A stretch of DNA of 64,000 bases, from assembly GCA_964006375.1 (NCBI GenBank), contig OZ023265.1:164140118-164204117 (forward strand), in the 5' to 3' direction. Source of the DNA: Tillus elongatus. Taxonomy: Eukaryota > Arthropoda > Insecta > Coleoptera > Cleridae. A program made the translations under genes and the position numbers. The stretch's first letter is position 1; every line of letters starts with the position of its first letter. Below the pieces are notes generated by a model. That model saw only the letters and a program-made list of their open reading frames with translations, searched no databases and was not told the DNA's origin. Below, piece after piece: positions 46,041-61,965 of this stretch.

Positions 46041-47337
46041 ATGTTTTGCAACTAAATATGAAGCAGATATCAATATTAGGCTTCAGCCATTTGGCCAGAC
46101 AAATACTGAAAACAGCGGTATTTTTGGTCGAATCGCCGCTCTATTGTAGTGCCGACTTTACGATCTGTCGGCCCAACGAACTGTCGGCCGAAAGATATGC
46201 CACGATTGAAATATTTCGAAAACGATTAACGCTATCAATTGTTTTTCCTTACAAGGATATAACATGATAGAAAATTGCAAAAATACAATAATGTAAGTGG
46301 TGTTCCATTAAAAAAAGAAGTCGTTACTAGCCACGTGTGACCTAAAGGCTAACGAGGCAGTATTAGAACAATAAACAATAGGAAGCTGTCTGGATTCTCA
46401 CCATGTGACAAAGGACAGTATCAACAACGCCCAAGCCAAAGGTTATAAAAGGACAAACGTCTTACGTAGCAAAACGTACCGTCTTTAGATTATGTTGCTC
46501 ATATTCACTACCTACTACATTTGTATATCAGATTTTTGTTGGTATTTTATTAGCCATTTGTATTATAATTTTAAATGTATTTTCAGCAAAATAAATTGTT
46601 AAAAAAATTAATTTGTGTTAACCAAAAACGTAACTAGCGTAATTCGCACTTGCTTAAAAACATATTTTTAAAGCCTTGAAGTTGCGATCTCACCAACACA
46701 AAGGTTGAAGAGAAAATTCGCTAAAAATTACGAATTATTGTCCCATGAAACTTTAGAATATTGGAGAACACTCCATTTAAATCTCCAGCAGAATTACTAC
46801 AAAGGATTCGCTTAATATTTTAGCGTATTATATCCAGAGCTAAAATACTAAAATATCAGTGTACCATGTAACTTTACCGTTGAATCCTGTTGTTGTTTGT
46901 GAGAAATCCAGTCAAGTGGATATAAATGTGCATTTAACGAACGAACATATCCAATGGCCATTGTTCGAATTGTTTTGTATGTTGTTTAGTTTTGAGTTTT
47001 ATTGTGGATTATTACGTTTATATGAGAATATTTAGCTCGGTGAAGAGTGTAAGCCTATCCGGAGTATGTGGGCTATATATACAGAGGTATAGCAGCAGCA
47101 ATAGCTGGCACTGGAGGTCCAGTTATACGTTTCCAACATTTTTGGCATTTGGTAATCGTACACTATTATGTTTGCCGGAATTCACAAGTACTTGGATTTG
47201 TAAATACTTACACGAGTGGAATATCCTTTTTATTACATGGAGTGGATATTCTGGAAATAAGCGCAGGTATGTTCGAAATACATATGTATGTGGCGAAACT
47301 TCGAGGATTATAAGCGTTTGGAAAATTTGCAGACGAA
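46041..47337. other. Mostly unassigned
   Basis: 46200-46320 resembles 45455-45600 (GATTAACGCTATCAATTG, TTTTTCCTTACAAGG, AATACAATAATGTAAGTGG against GATGAACGATATCAAATTT and so on), an old duplication. 46990-47330 has overlapping open frames of 81 and 137 codons without any recognised motif. Confidence 0.4.
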
Positions 47338-47339
47338 TT

Positions 47340-47396
<57 letters not shown>

Positions 47397-47397
47397 C
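47338..47397. repeat. (AAT)n microsatellite, left side of LINE-E
   Basis: About 58 bp of AAT, followed by CTTTATTAGCTCATC, the LINE-E 3' end read in reverse. A matching (AAT)n lies at 49836-49895 on the other side of LINE-E. Confidence 0.9.
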
Positions 47398-47527
47398 TTT
47401 ATTAGCTCATCAATACAATGCCCTTTAGGGCTTAGAGCCAATCAGAGTAAGTTGGCACAAGAAACACTGTACAGTTAAAAGAATATGTAAAAATCTGTTA
47501 TACGAATAAAACCACTGTAAATATAAA

Positions 47528-48589
<1,062 letters not shown>

Positions 48590-48901
48590 GAACCGTATAT
48601 ATGTTTGTGACAATCAATATACACATCACATAAAACACTCCATGGATAAAGACAGTATAAAAAATTCCGCTATAGAAATAAAATCCATACACAGACAGAA
48701 TATATAAAATGTTTGTAGAGATAAACAAATAAAGCAAAAAATTGTATAAAGAAGATACGTGTAAAAACAAAATAGTACATGCACAAATACAAAAATTCCA
48801 ATAATGGCGTCATGGGCACTGACTGCAAGTCAACACCGACTAAATTTTACCCGCAATATCGTCCAACAGATATTCCTTCAACTCATAAAACGCAGACAGT
48901 T

Positions 48902-49833
48902 CTAGGTATTTTTTAGTCTGTTTTTCACTTGTTGCCTAGGGAGTTGACGAATTTCTACCGGTACCTTGTTGTAAATCTTGATAACACTATGTGTGGCACT
49001 CCTTTGCATTCTTGTGAATTTTGAGGCTGGGATGGCGTAATTATTTTTGGATCTTGTCTGGTGTTCATGTTCCTGTAGGTGCGCTTTGAATAACCCAGGG
49101 TTGTCTATGACGAACAGCACTGCTTCCAATATATAAATCGAGTGGCAGGTAAGTATACCATGTTCACTAAAAAAACTTCTGCAGCTGTCCATCACCCGCA
49201 AATTAAAAAGCGCCCTTATGCATCGCTTTTGTATTAGCAGCACCCTCTGCATATCCACCGAGTTACCCCACAGTATTATGCCATATCGTATTGAGGCCTC
49301 AACATAAGCGTGGTATGCAGCCAGCGCCGCATGTCTCGATACCAGAAATGCCAAGGTACCTATACTGTAAGTATATTTGGCAACCCTTGTAACCACCTTG
49401 TCGATATGTTTTTTCCAGTCCAGCCTGGAGTCAACCTCAACCCCCAGGAAATTAACTGCATATGATGGTTTTATATTCGTGGTGTTATCTAAAGCAATGA
49501 CACTATCACTTGTTTCTTTGGCCCTTTTATTGAATTCCACCACTACAGTTTTATTCATATTTATATTCAGGTTGTTTTCCTGGAACCATTCTCTCAGGTA
49601 TGACCATTTTGATATTTTGCTCTAATTGGTTTTTATTATAATGATGTAAAATTACGGTGGTGTCATCAGCATACATAAACAATTTTTCTCTTATTGCATT
49701 GGGTAAGTTATTGGTATATATTATATATAGCAGAGGTCCGATTATCGATCCCTGTGGCACACCCCTTGAGACTGCTTGGTAATCAGACTTTATTTCAATT
49801 TTTGTTTCTGGACACCTATATACCAAACACTGC

Positions 49834-49835
<2 letters not shown>
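48902..49835 (-). pseudogene. LINE-E reverse transcriptase and C-terminal domain
   Basis: First frame (49835-49551): SRGVPQGSIIGPLLYIIYTN and KLFMYADDTTVILHHY, an intact catalytic YADD. After a frame change near 49555: NKTVVVEFNKRAKE, AVNFLGVEVDSRLDWKKHID, then AAYHAYVEASIRYGIILWG, LLIQKRCIRALFNL and KIYNKVPVEIRQLP. These are RT motif E/thumb and the usual C-terminal region (R-G---WG; QKR-IR). The fingers and endonuclease are missing through 5' truncation. Confidence 0.85.
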
Positions 49836-49898
<63 letters not shown>

Positions 49899-49903
49899 TA
49901 ATA
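49836..49903. repeat. (AAT)n microsatellite, right side of LINE-E
   Basis: About 60 bp of AAT ending AATAAATAATAAATC. It separates LINE-E (leftward) from the R4/Dong-like element (rightward). Confidence 0.9.
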
Positions 49904-49904
49904 A

Positions 49905-51295
49905 ATCAGCCAGCGCTCACCCAGATGGGATTATCAAGACGGCGCATAAAATAGACTATGAATATGAACGAAACCATCATGAGAATTTACTACACAGTAA
50001 CACAACTCGGATAACAGACGACCGGATATAGGCAACAACGTCACACCGAATTTCTCAGAATGTACCCACACATACAGGTGACTTAACAGAGAGTAGCGGA
50101 TTAGTATAGTGTCATACTTAGGAATAACATTAATCCACAAACGAGACAAAATATCATCAGACAGGAAGTTGAATATGAAATTACTAACATAGCGGTTACG
50201 GAAAATAACGAGATCCTGTTTGATGGTAGTAATCTGCAACCTGTACATACTGAGCAAGAAGAACACATCGAGGGTACGTAAGAAAATGAGGAACTCATCG
50301 ACAAATTATCGTGCAGTCGCGAAGTATGAAGGAACAAATCCTTTTACAAGACCACCATTACCTGGGCTAAGATTATCTAGAAAGCTGGAAAATTTTATTG
50401 GAACTTTTGAAGAGAATAATTTTGCCATTCACCTTCTTGAGATCGACACATTGGAGCACATGCAAACACTGATTTACTGTGCAGCAACTGCAGCAACTAA
50501 AACTTTAAGCATTAAGATTTCTGATCGAAGGTCCAATTACTAAGACTCGCGTCAAAGAGCACCCCCGTGGTAAAAAGGGTTGATAAGTAGAGTGGAAACA
50601 ATTCGAAAAGAAATTACACAACTGACGCAATACATTGGGAGAATACAGAAAATAAAACTGCAGAAAAGAGTAGAGGAAATAATACGCAGAGTTCGACAAC
50701 ACTTAGCACAAGACCCAGTTAACTACACTGCACAATAATGTTTGGACACCTTGAAACATAAGCTTTCCGTATATGCAGAACGGTTGAGGAGATATAAAGC
50801 GAGCAGCAATAGGAAATACCACAATACAATGTTTGAACGCTCTGAAAGGACTTTCTACCGTCAGCTTAATTCAGCTACGAATGCAGCCACCGATACGTTT
50901 CCAAATAGGAGTTCCAAATTGAAGAGTTCTGGAAAAGTCAACTAGCCACAACAGCCTGCTGCAATATGTGCGCCAGCTACGTTAACGAAGATCACCGAGC
51001 TTGTCAGAGTAATGAACAAATGCATCATGAGCCCTTTACCACAGATGAAGTCTCCCAGGTTATTAAAGAGCTTCATAATTGGAAAGCACCCGGGCCTGAT
51101 GGCGTCCAAAACTTTTAGCTGAAGAAATTTGGGTGTACACATCATGTATTGGCGGTGGTAATAAATGATGTTATACGTGGCCCAAAGAAGATGCTATTGT
51201 TTTTCACACAAGGAGACACGTATCTTCTCCTAAGGAACCAGAATTGTTCTGCAGACCCCGGCAGATACCGACCAATAACTTGTCTGTGATGTCCT
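49905..51295 (+). pseudogene. R4/Dong-like non-LTR element, degenerate N-terminal half
   Basis: Plus-strand frames give, in order and with stops, RMYPHIQVT-QRVAD-YSVILR, INPQTRQNIIRQEVEYE, YRAVAKYEGTNPFTRPPLPG (50280-50350), RLSRKLENFIGTFEENN, KGLISRVETIRKEITQLTQY, LSVYAERLRRYKASSNRKYH, NTMFERSERTFYRQLN, then FTTDEVSQVIKELHNWKAPG followed by PDGVQNF and DPGRYRPITCL near 51000-51290. The order of the ERLRRY / NTMFERSERTFYR segment and HNWKAPGPDG is that of R4/Dong-clade elements, which use a restriction-like endonuclease. The catalytic RT core and endonuclease are absent. Dong-type elements are known to use TAA repeats as targets, and (AAT)n precedes this copy. Confidence 0.75.
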
Positions 51296-51545
51296 CCAGG
51301 GGAATTTCGTGGATCTAATTTCTTTAATGATGTTGGACTAGGTTGCAGGATCGGTTCTTTTGCTTATAAATTTCCATAAACAAAAACCTGCTACTGTTAA
51401 TTAAAGAAATTAAAGTAAAAACACTTAAGTATAGTATGGATTACAGAAGCACCTATTGTTTGTAGTAACTCCTTTTGGTGCTGTAACTGAGATTTCACAA
51501 AATTCAACTCATCTAAGTTTTTAGATTCTAGATTTGGAGGCACAA
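51296..51545. other. No recognisable feature
   Basis: Unassigned; possibly the rest of the decayed element to the left. Confidence 0.35.
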
Positions 51546-51965
51546 TAGTACAGGCAATAGAGGAGCCCGTTACTCTTGTCCATAATGCACTTAACTACAT
51601 GAGTTATTTTTTTAATAGATAGGTTCAGAATTACGTACTGAATGTAAAAACACAAAATCCTTACAAATTAGGAGGGCGGAAGTGCCGCCATTTTGAGAAA
51701 AACCGTTTCGGCCTATATCTCCATAACCGTGCACTTTAGGCCAAAAATGGTAATAACCTTTATTGTGGATAATTGCATTTCCCATCTTCTTTGTTAAATA
51801 TTTTTTTTGTATCACTCACCGTTTACAACTTATACGACAATTAGCATTCATTTATTGACTTTTTTACCTATATCTTTGTTAATAATTGTTAAAAAATAAA
51901 ATGCTTATAACTTAACTTTTGAATCGACAAGTTTCCTACAATTTTTACTAAAAACTTTTTTTTCA
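51546..51965 (+). repeat. Left arm of a foldback repeat (partner 53195-53613)
   Basis: Reverse complement of 53195-53613 with moderate divergence. Shared words include ATTACGTACTGAATGTAAAA, ACAAAATCCTTACAAATTAG, GAGGGCGGAAGT, AAACCGTTTCG and TAACTACA(T/G)GAGTTATT. The arms of about 420 bp enclose a HINE-like element. They could be long TIRs of a foldback-type transposon. Confidence 0.8.
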
Positions 51966-51999
51966 AAAATCAATATTTTCAAAGTTATAACGCGTTAAA

Positions 52000-53190
<1,191 letters not shown>

Positions 53191-53194
53191 ATAA

Positions 53195-53613
53195 TTTTAG
53201 AAAAAAAAGTTTTAAGTAAAAGTTCTAGAAAATTTGTTGATTGAAAAGTTAAGTTATAAGCATTTTATTTTTTAAACAATTATTAACAAATATATAGGTA
53301 AAAAAGTCAATAAATGAATGCTAATAGTCGTATAAGTTGTAAACGGTGTGATACCAAAAAAAAATTTAACAAAAAAGATGAAAAATGTAATTATCTACAA
53401 TAAAGGTCATTACCATTTTTGGTCTAAAGTGCACGGTTACTGAGATATAGGTCGAAACGGTTTTTCTCAAAATGGTGGTACTTCCGCCCTCCTAATTTGT
53501 AAGGATTTTGTGTTTTTTACATTCAGTACGTAATTCTGAACCTATCTATCAAAAAAATAACTCCTGTAGTTAAATGCAGAAAAAAATTCTCTATTGCCTG
53601 TACTACAAGGTTA
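53195..53613 (-). repeat. Right arm of the foldback repeat (partner 51546-51965)
   Basis: See the partner entry. The arm contains AAACGGTTTTTCTCAAAATG, CCGCCCTCCTAATTTGTAAG and TGTAGTTAAATGC in mirror order. Confidence 0.8.
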
Positions 53614-53859
53614 AATTTCGATTTCATAGACAGTTCACTAAATTTAAGTTCGGATAACGGCATACAGAAAAGTTTTTCATTTCAGTTTGATGAGAACTTA
53701 CAGTTTGTCCTTTGATTTTTACCTCACAACCTTCTTATATTTTTACCAAATAACTATCGTAAATGGCCATGGTTTTACGGTCATTGCTGCATCTGTAGTT
53801 GACTATAGCTTTCACTGATTTTCTAAACCTTAACCTCTTCTATTATGTAAGGCTTGCAT

Positions 53860-54567
53860 TCTCACTACAATTAGAACCGTAGACCGGTTTCGCTCTAATT
53901 AGAGCTCGTCAGTACGGCATATTAATTGCAGCGAAAATACACCTATAAAGTAATACGGCTATGGTAGGCAGCCTCCCAAAACTAAGTGAAATGTAAGAAA
54001 CAAAACACGTGCCTCCATCTCGTTGCAGAACCAAGTAGTATGTTGTCACGGCAGCTCCAAATAACACAAAATGTTAAAATATAGAGACTGTATACAACCA
54101 ACTAACAATTTACTAATTTGTCAGCTCTGGCTCATTCTTCTCCAATATAGGGACAAAGTATGTAGGGCTAGATGCATTCTCACCACAATTAGAACCGTAG
54201 ACCGGTTTCGCTCTAATTAGAGCTCCTCAGTACGGCATACTAATTGCAGCGAAGATACACCTATAAAGTTATACGGCCATGGCAGCCAGCCTCCCAAAAC
54301 TAAGTGAGATGCAAGACCCGAAAGACGTGCCGCCATCTCGTTGCGGAACCAAGTAGTATGTTGTCACGGCAGCTCCAAATAACACATAATGTTAAAAAAT
54401 AGAGACTGTATACAACCAACTAACAATTTAGTAAATTGTCAGCCCTGGCTCATTCTTCACCAATATAGGGACAAAGTATGTAAGGCTAGATGCATCCTCA
54501 CCACAATTAGAACCGTACTGACGAGCTCTAATTAGAGCGAAACTGGTCTACGGTTCTAACTGTGGTG
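53860..54567 (-). repeat. Satellite array, period 318 bp, about two units plus an inverted end
   Basis: GAACCGT starts at 53874, 54192 and 54510, a period of 318. Each unit carries GACCGGTTTCGCTCTAATTA, the palindrome GCTCTAATTAGAGC, GTACGGCATA, the CCATCTCGTTGCGGAACCAA box and AATTGTCAGC(C/T)CTGG. The last unit breaks and reverses at 54510-54560 (GTACTGACGAGCTCTAATTA then CGGTCTACGG-like sequence). It is continued after the hAT element at 55882. Confidence 0.9.
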
Positions 54568-55881
54568 CAGGGGCGGCTCCTCAATAAGAGCGCCCGTGCG
54601 CGCGCACTGCCGCCTACCGTGGAAAAAACAATATTTTTGCTATGCTATATTTTAATAAATTTTTATTTACTTTTTTACCTCCTGCATTCAACAAACAAAA
54701 TTAGTATATCGAGGATCGCAGAGAGTCGGCAGCCATTAATACAGAATACAGAATCAGAATAAGTATAGTGTTAATCGTTGCAGACGTTATATACATCCAT
54801 ATCCATATAAAGCAGTCGGGCGGCGGTGTGTATTTTTCGGCGCTCTCACGAAATGCGATACTTCAGTGCGAAATGATCGCCGAATCTTGATGATCTTCGT
54901 CGAAAACCACCGAATAAGCAATCTGTTGTGCGCTATAAAATTACACACTTCCAGTTTGTACTGGATTTTCGGCAGAGCGTGTGTACCTACTACCTAGTAA
55001 TTTTCGTCTTCGCGTCGGATTGATTTTTAATTAGATCATTTCGTTGTTGTTTAATGTTCTAACAAGACAATTATTATTATTATGATGGTTACTACTTCGG
55101 GTTGCTTAATAAGTGGACAAAATAATTGTGATACTGTGATTAATTCGGTGGATATTTTATATTTAAAGTTAAAAATTAACTTTTTAAGGGACTTTTTACT
55201 ACTATAACGTATTATTATTAAGTTTAGTGAGTAGGTTTCTTTATAATACATTTTCAGGGAAAAAATAGGCGAGCCCTTCATTTTTAGTGAATTTTTATTT
55301 AAAAAAATTCACTAATAAAGAGATATCGAACTGGGACCCCTAGAACCCATATCCGAGGTCAGTTTCAACCGATAACTCAAAAAATAAGCAACTGATTTCG
55401 ATGAAACTCGGCAAGTGCTTTTCTTTTATTAATGGCTTGGATGAATTCGTTAGTCAGGAAAATCAGATAACGTTTTCCGGGAAAATTTTGAGTTTTGTTT
55501 CAAAAAAATATCTTTTTCTCCGAAAATTACAACGGTATTTTAATGAAATTTGGTGGATATGTTGCCTTGTAAAAGACCTTACCACACACTAAAATTGAAC
55601 TTTCTACAATTTTAGAAAATTGAGTTATTCAAATTTTGACTTTTCTTTTAAAAAAAAATTTTTCTCCGAAAATTACAAACTTATTTTGATGAAATTTAGT
55701 GTATATGTTGCACTGGGTAAGGCCCTACTACAAACCAAAATTAAACTTTCTAAGTTCGTACAAACTTGAGTTATTCAAGTTTGAAGCATTTAATAAAAAT
55801 TTACTACCATAACGCACTTGCTGCGTCCCGAACATTTTTTTCTTGCGCACCCCCAATGCATTAAGGCACGAGCCGCTACTG
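54568..55881. mobile_element. hAT-type non-autonomous element 1, 8-bp TSD
   Basis: Starts CAGGGGCGGCTCCTC and ends GCACGAGCCGCTACTG, imperfect inverted termini (CAG-GGCGGCTC type). CTGTGGTG stands on both sides (54560-54567 and 55882-55889). Removing the element and one CTGTGGTG restores an uninterrupted satellite unit. No transposase ORF is visible. A HINE-like copy lies inside (55283-55841). Confidence 0.9.
55283..55841 (-). mobile_element. HINE-like element without (TA)n, inside hAT element 1
   Basis: Hairpin TTAGTGAATTTTTATTT / AAATTCACTAATAAAG, short block B ending GTCAGTTTCAACC, directly fused to GATAACTCAAAAAATAAGC (block A). The microsatellite is absent. Block A has a tandem internal repeat (TTTTCTCCGAAAATTACAA twice, about 155 bp apart). 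The end is TTACTACCATAACGCACTTG, CTGCGTCCCGAAC. Confidence 0.75.
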
Positions 55882-56040
55882 CTGTGGTGAGAATGCATCT
55901 AGCCCTACATACTTTGTCCCTATATTGGGGAAGAACAGGCCAGGGCTGACATGTTACTAAATTGTCAGTTGGTTGTGACAACATACTACTTGGTTCCGCA
56001 ACGAGATGGCGGCACGTGTTTCGTGTCTTACATCTCACTT
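55882..56040 (+). repeat. Satellite unit, continuation after hAT element 1
   Basis: GTGAGAATGCATCTAGCCCT, TTGTCCCTATATTGGGGAAG, CCAGGGCTGAC, ACTACTTGGTTCCGCAACGA and GATGGCGGCACGTG in family order. It joins the unit broken at 54567. Confidence 0.9.
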
Positions 56041-56403
56041 ACTCTTCTATTATAATTTGGTGATGCTCGCAATTGTTATACTGGCTGGAGAATTTTATTT
56101 ACTGTATTTCACATGGGATGTTTGAGCTGAGGTGACTCATTGTTTGAGCTTTACAGAGGTATTCTGTTAGTCTGATTTCTTGGCATGGTCCATTATGGAG
56201 ATTGTAATTTTCATCATTTAAGGAAAGGTATTTTGAATGGGGAATTATTGTTAGGAATGTTTGGGTTAAACTATCCTGAATAGTAAAGGCATATAAATGA
56301 TAGTACTCGTAATATGCTGACTCGACTAAGGGTACGTCTAGAATAAATGTTAACTGAGTTGTTTTATAATAACCTTTAATAGTATCTAATTACTTCTTCA
56401 TTA
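56041..56403. other. No recognisable feature
   Basis: Unassigned sequence left of PLE2. Confidence 0.4.
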
Positions 56404-56413
56404 TCTATATTTA

Positions 56414-56848
56414 CTACATACAGACTTGGAGACAACTTCTCTGGCTTTACTGTTGGTTTTCTTTTTTGTAGATGAAGGACGTAGCCAGCGGGTAATCTAA
56501 CTGGAGCAAGTGGACCTTACGAATTCTGGATGTTCTAGGGTGTTCTTCAACGTTTCTGTGACTATAGTTTCGCTGCTTGACAGCATTCTCAGACAGATAA
56601 AAATTGAATTAGTACGAAATCATGACAACTACAAATAAAGATCTGTTGCTATGTTATGATATGATGTTTCGATCAAAAAATGTATTAAATTGAAAATAAA
56701 ATGAAACACAGATGACAGATGAGGCTTTCAAAATGTATATGTGATGTATGTCAATATTTAACATGAAAATAGAACTAGCCTATAATAACTATGATAACAG
56801 TTACAACAATAAAATAACTAAACAATAACAGTATAAAAGCAGTCTCTA
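56414..56848 (-). repeat. PLE2 inverted terminal arm, left
   Basis: Reverse complement of 59669-60103, nearly identical (for example GTAGATGAAGGACGTAGCC and TTGACAGCATTCTCAGACAG). Differences are few, so the two arms are close in age. Confidence 0.9.
56556..56596 (-). ncRNA. Hammerhead-like motif in PLE2 left arm
   Basis: Minus strand: CTGT (stem I), CTGAGAA where CTGANGA is expected, stem II GCTG/CAGC, GAA, stem III AC/GT closing TATA, C, ACAG (stem I partner). The fold geometry fits a minimal hammerhead, but the core deviates. Confidence 0.45.
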
Positions 56849-57488
56849 ATTTTAACATGAGAAGTTTCGCATAATATTGTCTTTTGGTACAGATACGTAG
56901 ATGATATTTTAGCATGTTTTCAAGGTACTCATACAAAATTAAATGAATTTTTGAATTTTATTAATAACTTTCACACAAATATTAAGTTTACTTTAGAAGA
57001 AGAAGCTAACAGTTGAATAAATTTTTTAGACTTAACAATTAGAAAGTTAGAAAATAATTCATTTGACTTTTCAATATATAGAAAACTAACTTACACTGAC
57101 ACAACCATACCATACGATTCATGTCACCCTTTTTCACAAAAGCTGTCAGCCTACCATTCTATGATACATCGTGCATTTTCAATACCTATGCCACAAAACA
57201 ATTTTGAAAAAGAAATTTCAATAATTAAGCAAACAGCATTTAATAATGGCTACTCTGTTAAAATCATAGATAAAATGATAGAGAGAAAAGAATACAAATT
57301 AGCGATTAATTTAATTTATCCAAATATTAGAGACAAAGAAGACAACAGATACGTTTCGATAACTTATTTTGGAACCATTTCAGAAAATATTGCAAACATT
57401 TTAAATACCTGTACAAATACAAAGGTAGCTTTTAAATCTTACAACACGACGCGTGATTTGTTATTTAACGCGAAACAAAAATCTTGTT
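56849..57488 (+). pseudogene. PLE2 reverse transcriptase, C-terminal half
   Basis: Starts inside RT: WYRYVDDILACFQGTH (YVDD catalytic motif), FINNFHTNIKFTLEEE, a TGA at 57014-57016 where Trp is likely, then INFLDLTIRKLENN, YRKLTYTDTTIPYDSCHPFS, QNNFEKEISIIKQTAFNNGY and the linker NTTRDLLFNAKQKSCF. The fingers and first palm motif are missing through 5' truncation. The frame is broken at 57492 by a hAT element and resumes in frame at 59238 when that element and one TSD are set aside. Confidence 0.85.
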
Positions 57489-57984
57489 TCCCAGTGGCGA
57501 TTTCTTCTAGTGAGCTAGGTGTGCGCCGCACACCCTAAACTATAATTAAAATGTGCACAGTTAAATATGTTTTATTTCTTTTTCCCTTAGTCTTAATACA
57601 CTACATATGTTATGACAATCGATTTAATTTACTTATTTGATTTCATAAATAGTCGGTTAATAGTGACTTGGAATGAAGTCGGCACCACGTCTTCATTCAG
57701 AAAATATGAGTAGGTCAATAGCAACTGGGAATGAATTCGGGTTAGGTGTGCGTTGTTATTTCCGAACAACTTCACTCGACAGAGTTGTATTGGTATACAA
57801 TACAGTCCCCCACCCATGTGTTTAAAATAGTAAGGAAATACCATTCGTTTTAACACTGCAGTGAGCGGTAAAAATACCGCTCAAGACAAATGAATGGAAC
57901 GCCGGTTTAACAAACGTTGTGATAGCATTATTTACAAACATTACAACTGCGCTTGCCTGGACCACAGTATTCTAGAATCAAAGA

Positions 57985-58845
<861 letters not shown>

Positions 58846-59069
58846 CATTTTATTATTTAGTACCATATTAACATTGAACTACTTTTAATGTTTACAGTTT
58901 TCACCCCGTTCCGGACAGTGCTAACGCTAACACAAATTTGTGTGAAGAGAAGAGCTTGATAATAATTCCATGTTCTTTTCGTGTTTTAAAGTTTTAAGTG
59001 ACTTTTTAATTTGTTAGTGTTGCAGTGGGAAATTAATTTATTTATCTACGTATCATTCCCATATAGGTC

Positions 59070-59070
<1 letters not shown>

Positions 59071-59141
<71 letters not shown>
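59071..59141. repeat. (TA)n microsatellite in hAT element 2
   Basis: About 70 bp of TA, without HINE-like blocks next to it. Confidence 0.95.
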
Positions 59142-59146
<5 letters not shown>

Positions 59147-59237
59147 TTTACTGTTAATAATTTTTAAAACCACCACTAACAGCAACTCGTTACCGCACAC
59201 CCGAACATTTTGTTCAGGAGACGCCACTGTTGTTTCC

Positions 59238-59581
59238 TGACAAAAGCTGGAGTTTATAAATTAGCTTGTACACATTGTAACGCAATCTACATAGGTCAAA
59301 CTTCTAGAAATTTTAACACCCGATACAAAGAACATATTTCTGCATTTAGAAATAACCACGCTGACAAATCTACATTTGCAAAACATATTATTGATACCGA
59401 ACATAGACCTATAGTAAATAACCGCATACCACCACTACATTTTTATAATGACAAACGTAAACTAGACTTTTTTGAAGCTTTAGAAGTCAAAAAACACACA
59501 CACGCCAATAACTACCTTGTTTTAAACAAGCACACTGATTTAATGAATTCCCCTTTCTTGGATATTCTTCTTTCTAATTAA
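59238..59581 (+). pseudogene. PLE2 GIY-YIG endonuclease domain
   Basis: The frame reads LTKAGVYKLACTHC, AIYIGQTSRNFNTRYKEHIS (GIY and YIG elements as GVY and YIG, then the catalytic Arg in TRYKEH), KSTFAKHIIDTEH, and a C-terminus KRKLDFFEALEVKKHTH ... DILLSN with a stop at 59579-59581. The CxxC-like pair in LACTHC before YIG is usual in Penelope-like endonucleases. The domain itself is uninterrupted. In its present place it is cut off from RT by hAT element 2. Confidence 0.88.
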
Positions 59582-59668
59582 ATAAGCCAAACAAAATTAA
59601 TTTAACTATTCTTTCAAAAAAGTTGTAATAAGATAATGAGTTGATGTATGTCGATATTTTCGTTGTAT

Positions 59669-60103
59669 AGAGACTGCTTTTATACTGTTATTGTTTAGTT
59701 ATTTTATTGTTGTAACTGTTATCATAGTTATTATAGGCTAGTTCTATTTTTATGTTAAATATTGACATACATCACATAGAAATTTTGAAAACCTCATCTG
59801 TCATCTGTGTTTCATTTTATTTTCAATTTGATAAATTTTTTGATCGAAACATCATATCATAACATAGCAACAGATCTTTATTTGTAGTTGTCATGATTTC
59901 GTACTAATTCAACTTTTATCTGTTTGAGAATGCTGTCAAGCAGCGAAACTATAGTCACAGAAACGTTGAAGAACATCCTAGAACATCCAGAATTCGTAAG
60001 GGCCACTTGCTCCAGTTAGATTACCCGCTGGCTACGTCCTTCATCTACAAAAAAGAAAACCAACAGTGAAGCCAGAGAAGTAGTCTCCAAGTCTGTATGT
60101 AGT
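59669..60103 (+). repeat. PLE2 3' arm, right
   Basis: The 3' untranslated end of PLE2 in element orientation, mirror of 56414-56848. It is followed by the 41-bp extension 60104-60144. Confidence 0.9.
59920..59960 (+). ncRNA. Hammerhead-like motif in PLE2 right arm
   Basis: CTGT (59920-59923) pairs with ACAG (59957-59960). The core is TTGAGAA, one base worse than in the left arm. Stem II is GCTG/CAGC, GAA lies at 59945-59947, stem III is AC-TATA-GT, and C59956 would be the cleavage base. Probably decayed. Confidence 0.42.
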
Positions 60104-60157
60104 ATGGAAAAGTTTCACCAAGTAAGGGCAACAACAATCAATGAATCTATATTTACT

Positions 60158-60560
60158 TTATATAGCAGATTTACTTTACGTCTTTGAATATTATTAAGCT
60201 CTATCAATAGGTCATCTGTTTCTAAAATACAAGGATGCATTGTCTCTAACTTGGCAAATGTGATTGCATTAACTAAAGTCTCCAAAATGTTTTTGATTCC
60301 TGTTATTTCTGTAATTAACTAAACAAATAACATTTGCGCTTTGATTACTATGTTCATATAATCCTGTGTTAATTCTTTAGTTTCAAAATTTTTCGTTAAA
60401 AATTCAATATGGCCTCTTATTTTTTAATTGTTAGTCAAAATGTAAACTGTTTAGTTAGATTTTGTAATAGCGGTCTCAGTTAGTGACATTTGATTGTTTT
60501 GGATTATATATAATTTATTTTGTTCACTAGTGAGTTCCAAAAATGTTGAGTCATACGATT
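60158..60560. other. No recognisable feature
   Basis: AT-rich flank right of PLE2. Confidence 0.45.
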
Positions 60561-60564
60561 AACA

Positions 60565-61370
<806 letters not shown>

Positions 61371-61399
61371 GTACATCGTTTAATGGTATATAACTTTTG

Positions 61400-61965
61400 T
61401 CGCATTTTCGTAAAAAATCAATAAAGCTCAATATATCCGTTATTCTAAAAGATATGAAAAAAAATTGTATACATTAATTATAGGGTGTCTTGAGCTACAT
61501 CTTAAAAAAATATTTCTACAATCACAGGCTGGCCCATAAGTCGTTGGTGATACAAATAATTTTTTTTAGTCGAAAACGCCTTATGTTTTTGCATTTTCCA
61601 TCGAAATATAATGCATGTTCGTAAGTAAAGAAATTCGCGACGCAACAAGTGCGTTATGGTAGCGAATGTTGATTAAATGCTTCATATTTGAAAAGCTCAA
61701 TTTGCTATTAACCTATAAGATTGACCAAGAAACGGATTTTTTCGGTTACACTTTAAGTTTACTTTCGGAAATTTTTGTACGTTTTCAAACAATAAAGTTA
61801 TTTTGATGAAACATTGTTTTACTATATATGTTGTACTAGATATCTTATACTGGTAATCAAATTTGATGCCTGCTTTCTGAAAAAAAGACACATATTTGCT
61901 ACTAAAAACATTTTAATGATAATTCACTACCATAACGCACTTGCTGCGTCCCGAACTTTTAATAT
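61400..61965 (-). mobile_element. HINE-like element, second subtype
   Basis: AATAAAGCTCAATATATCCG, GGCCCATAAGTCGTTGGTGA, an internal 5'-end word (GACGCAACAAGTGCGTTATG at about 61639), CTGGTAATCAAATTTGATGC and the end TTCACTACCATAACGCACTT, GCTGCGTCCCGAAC. Confidence 0.65.

Noticed and set aside
46992..47405. Open frames of 137 and 81 codons before LINE-E
   Set aside because: Two overlapping frames, neither with a recognised domain; the longer one ends in poly-Asn from the (AAT)n tract.
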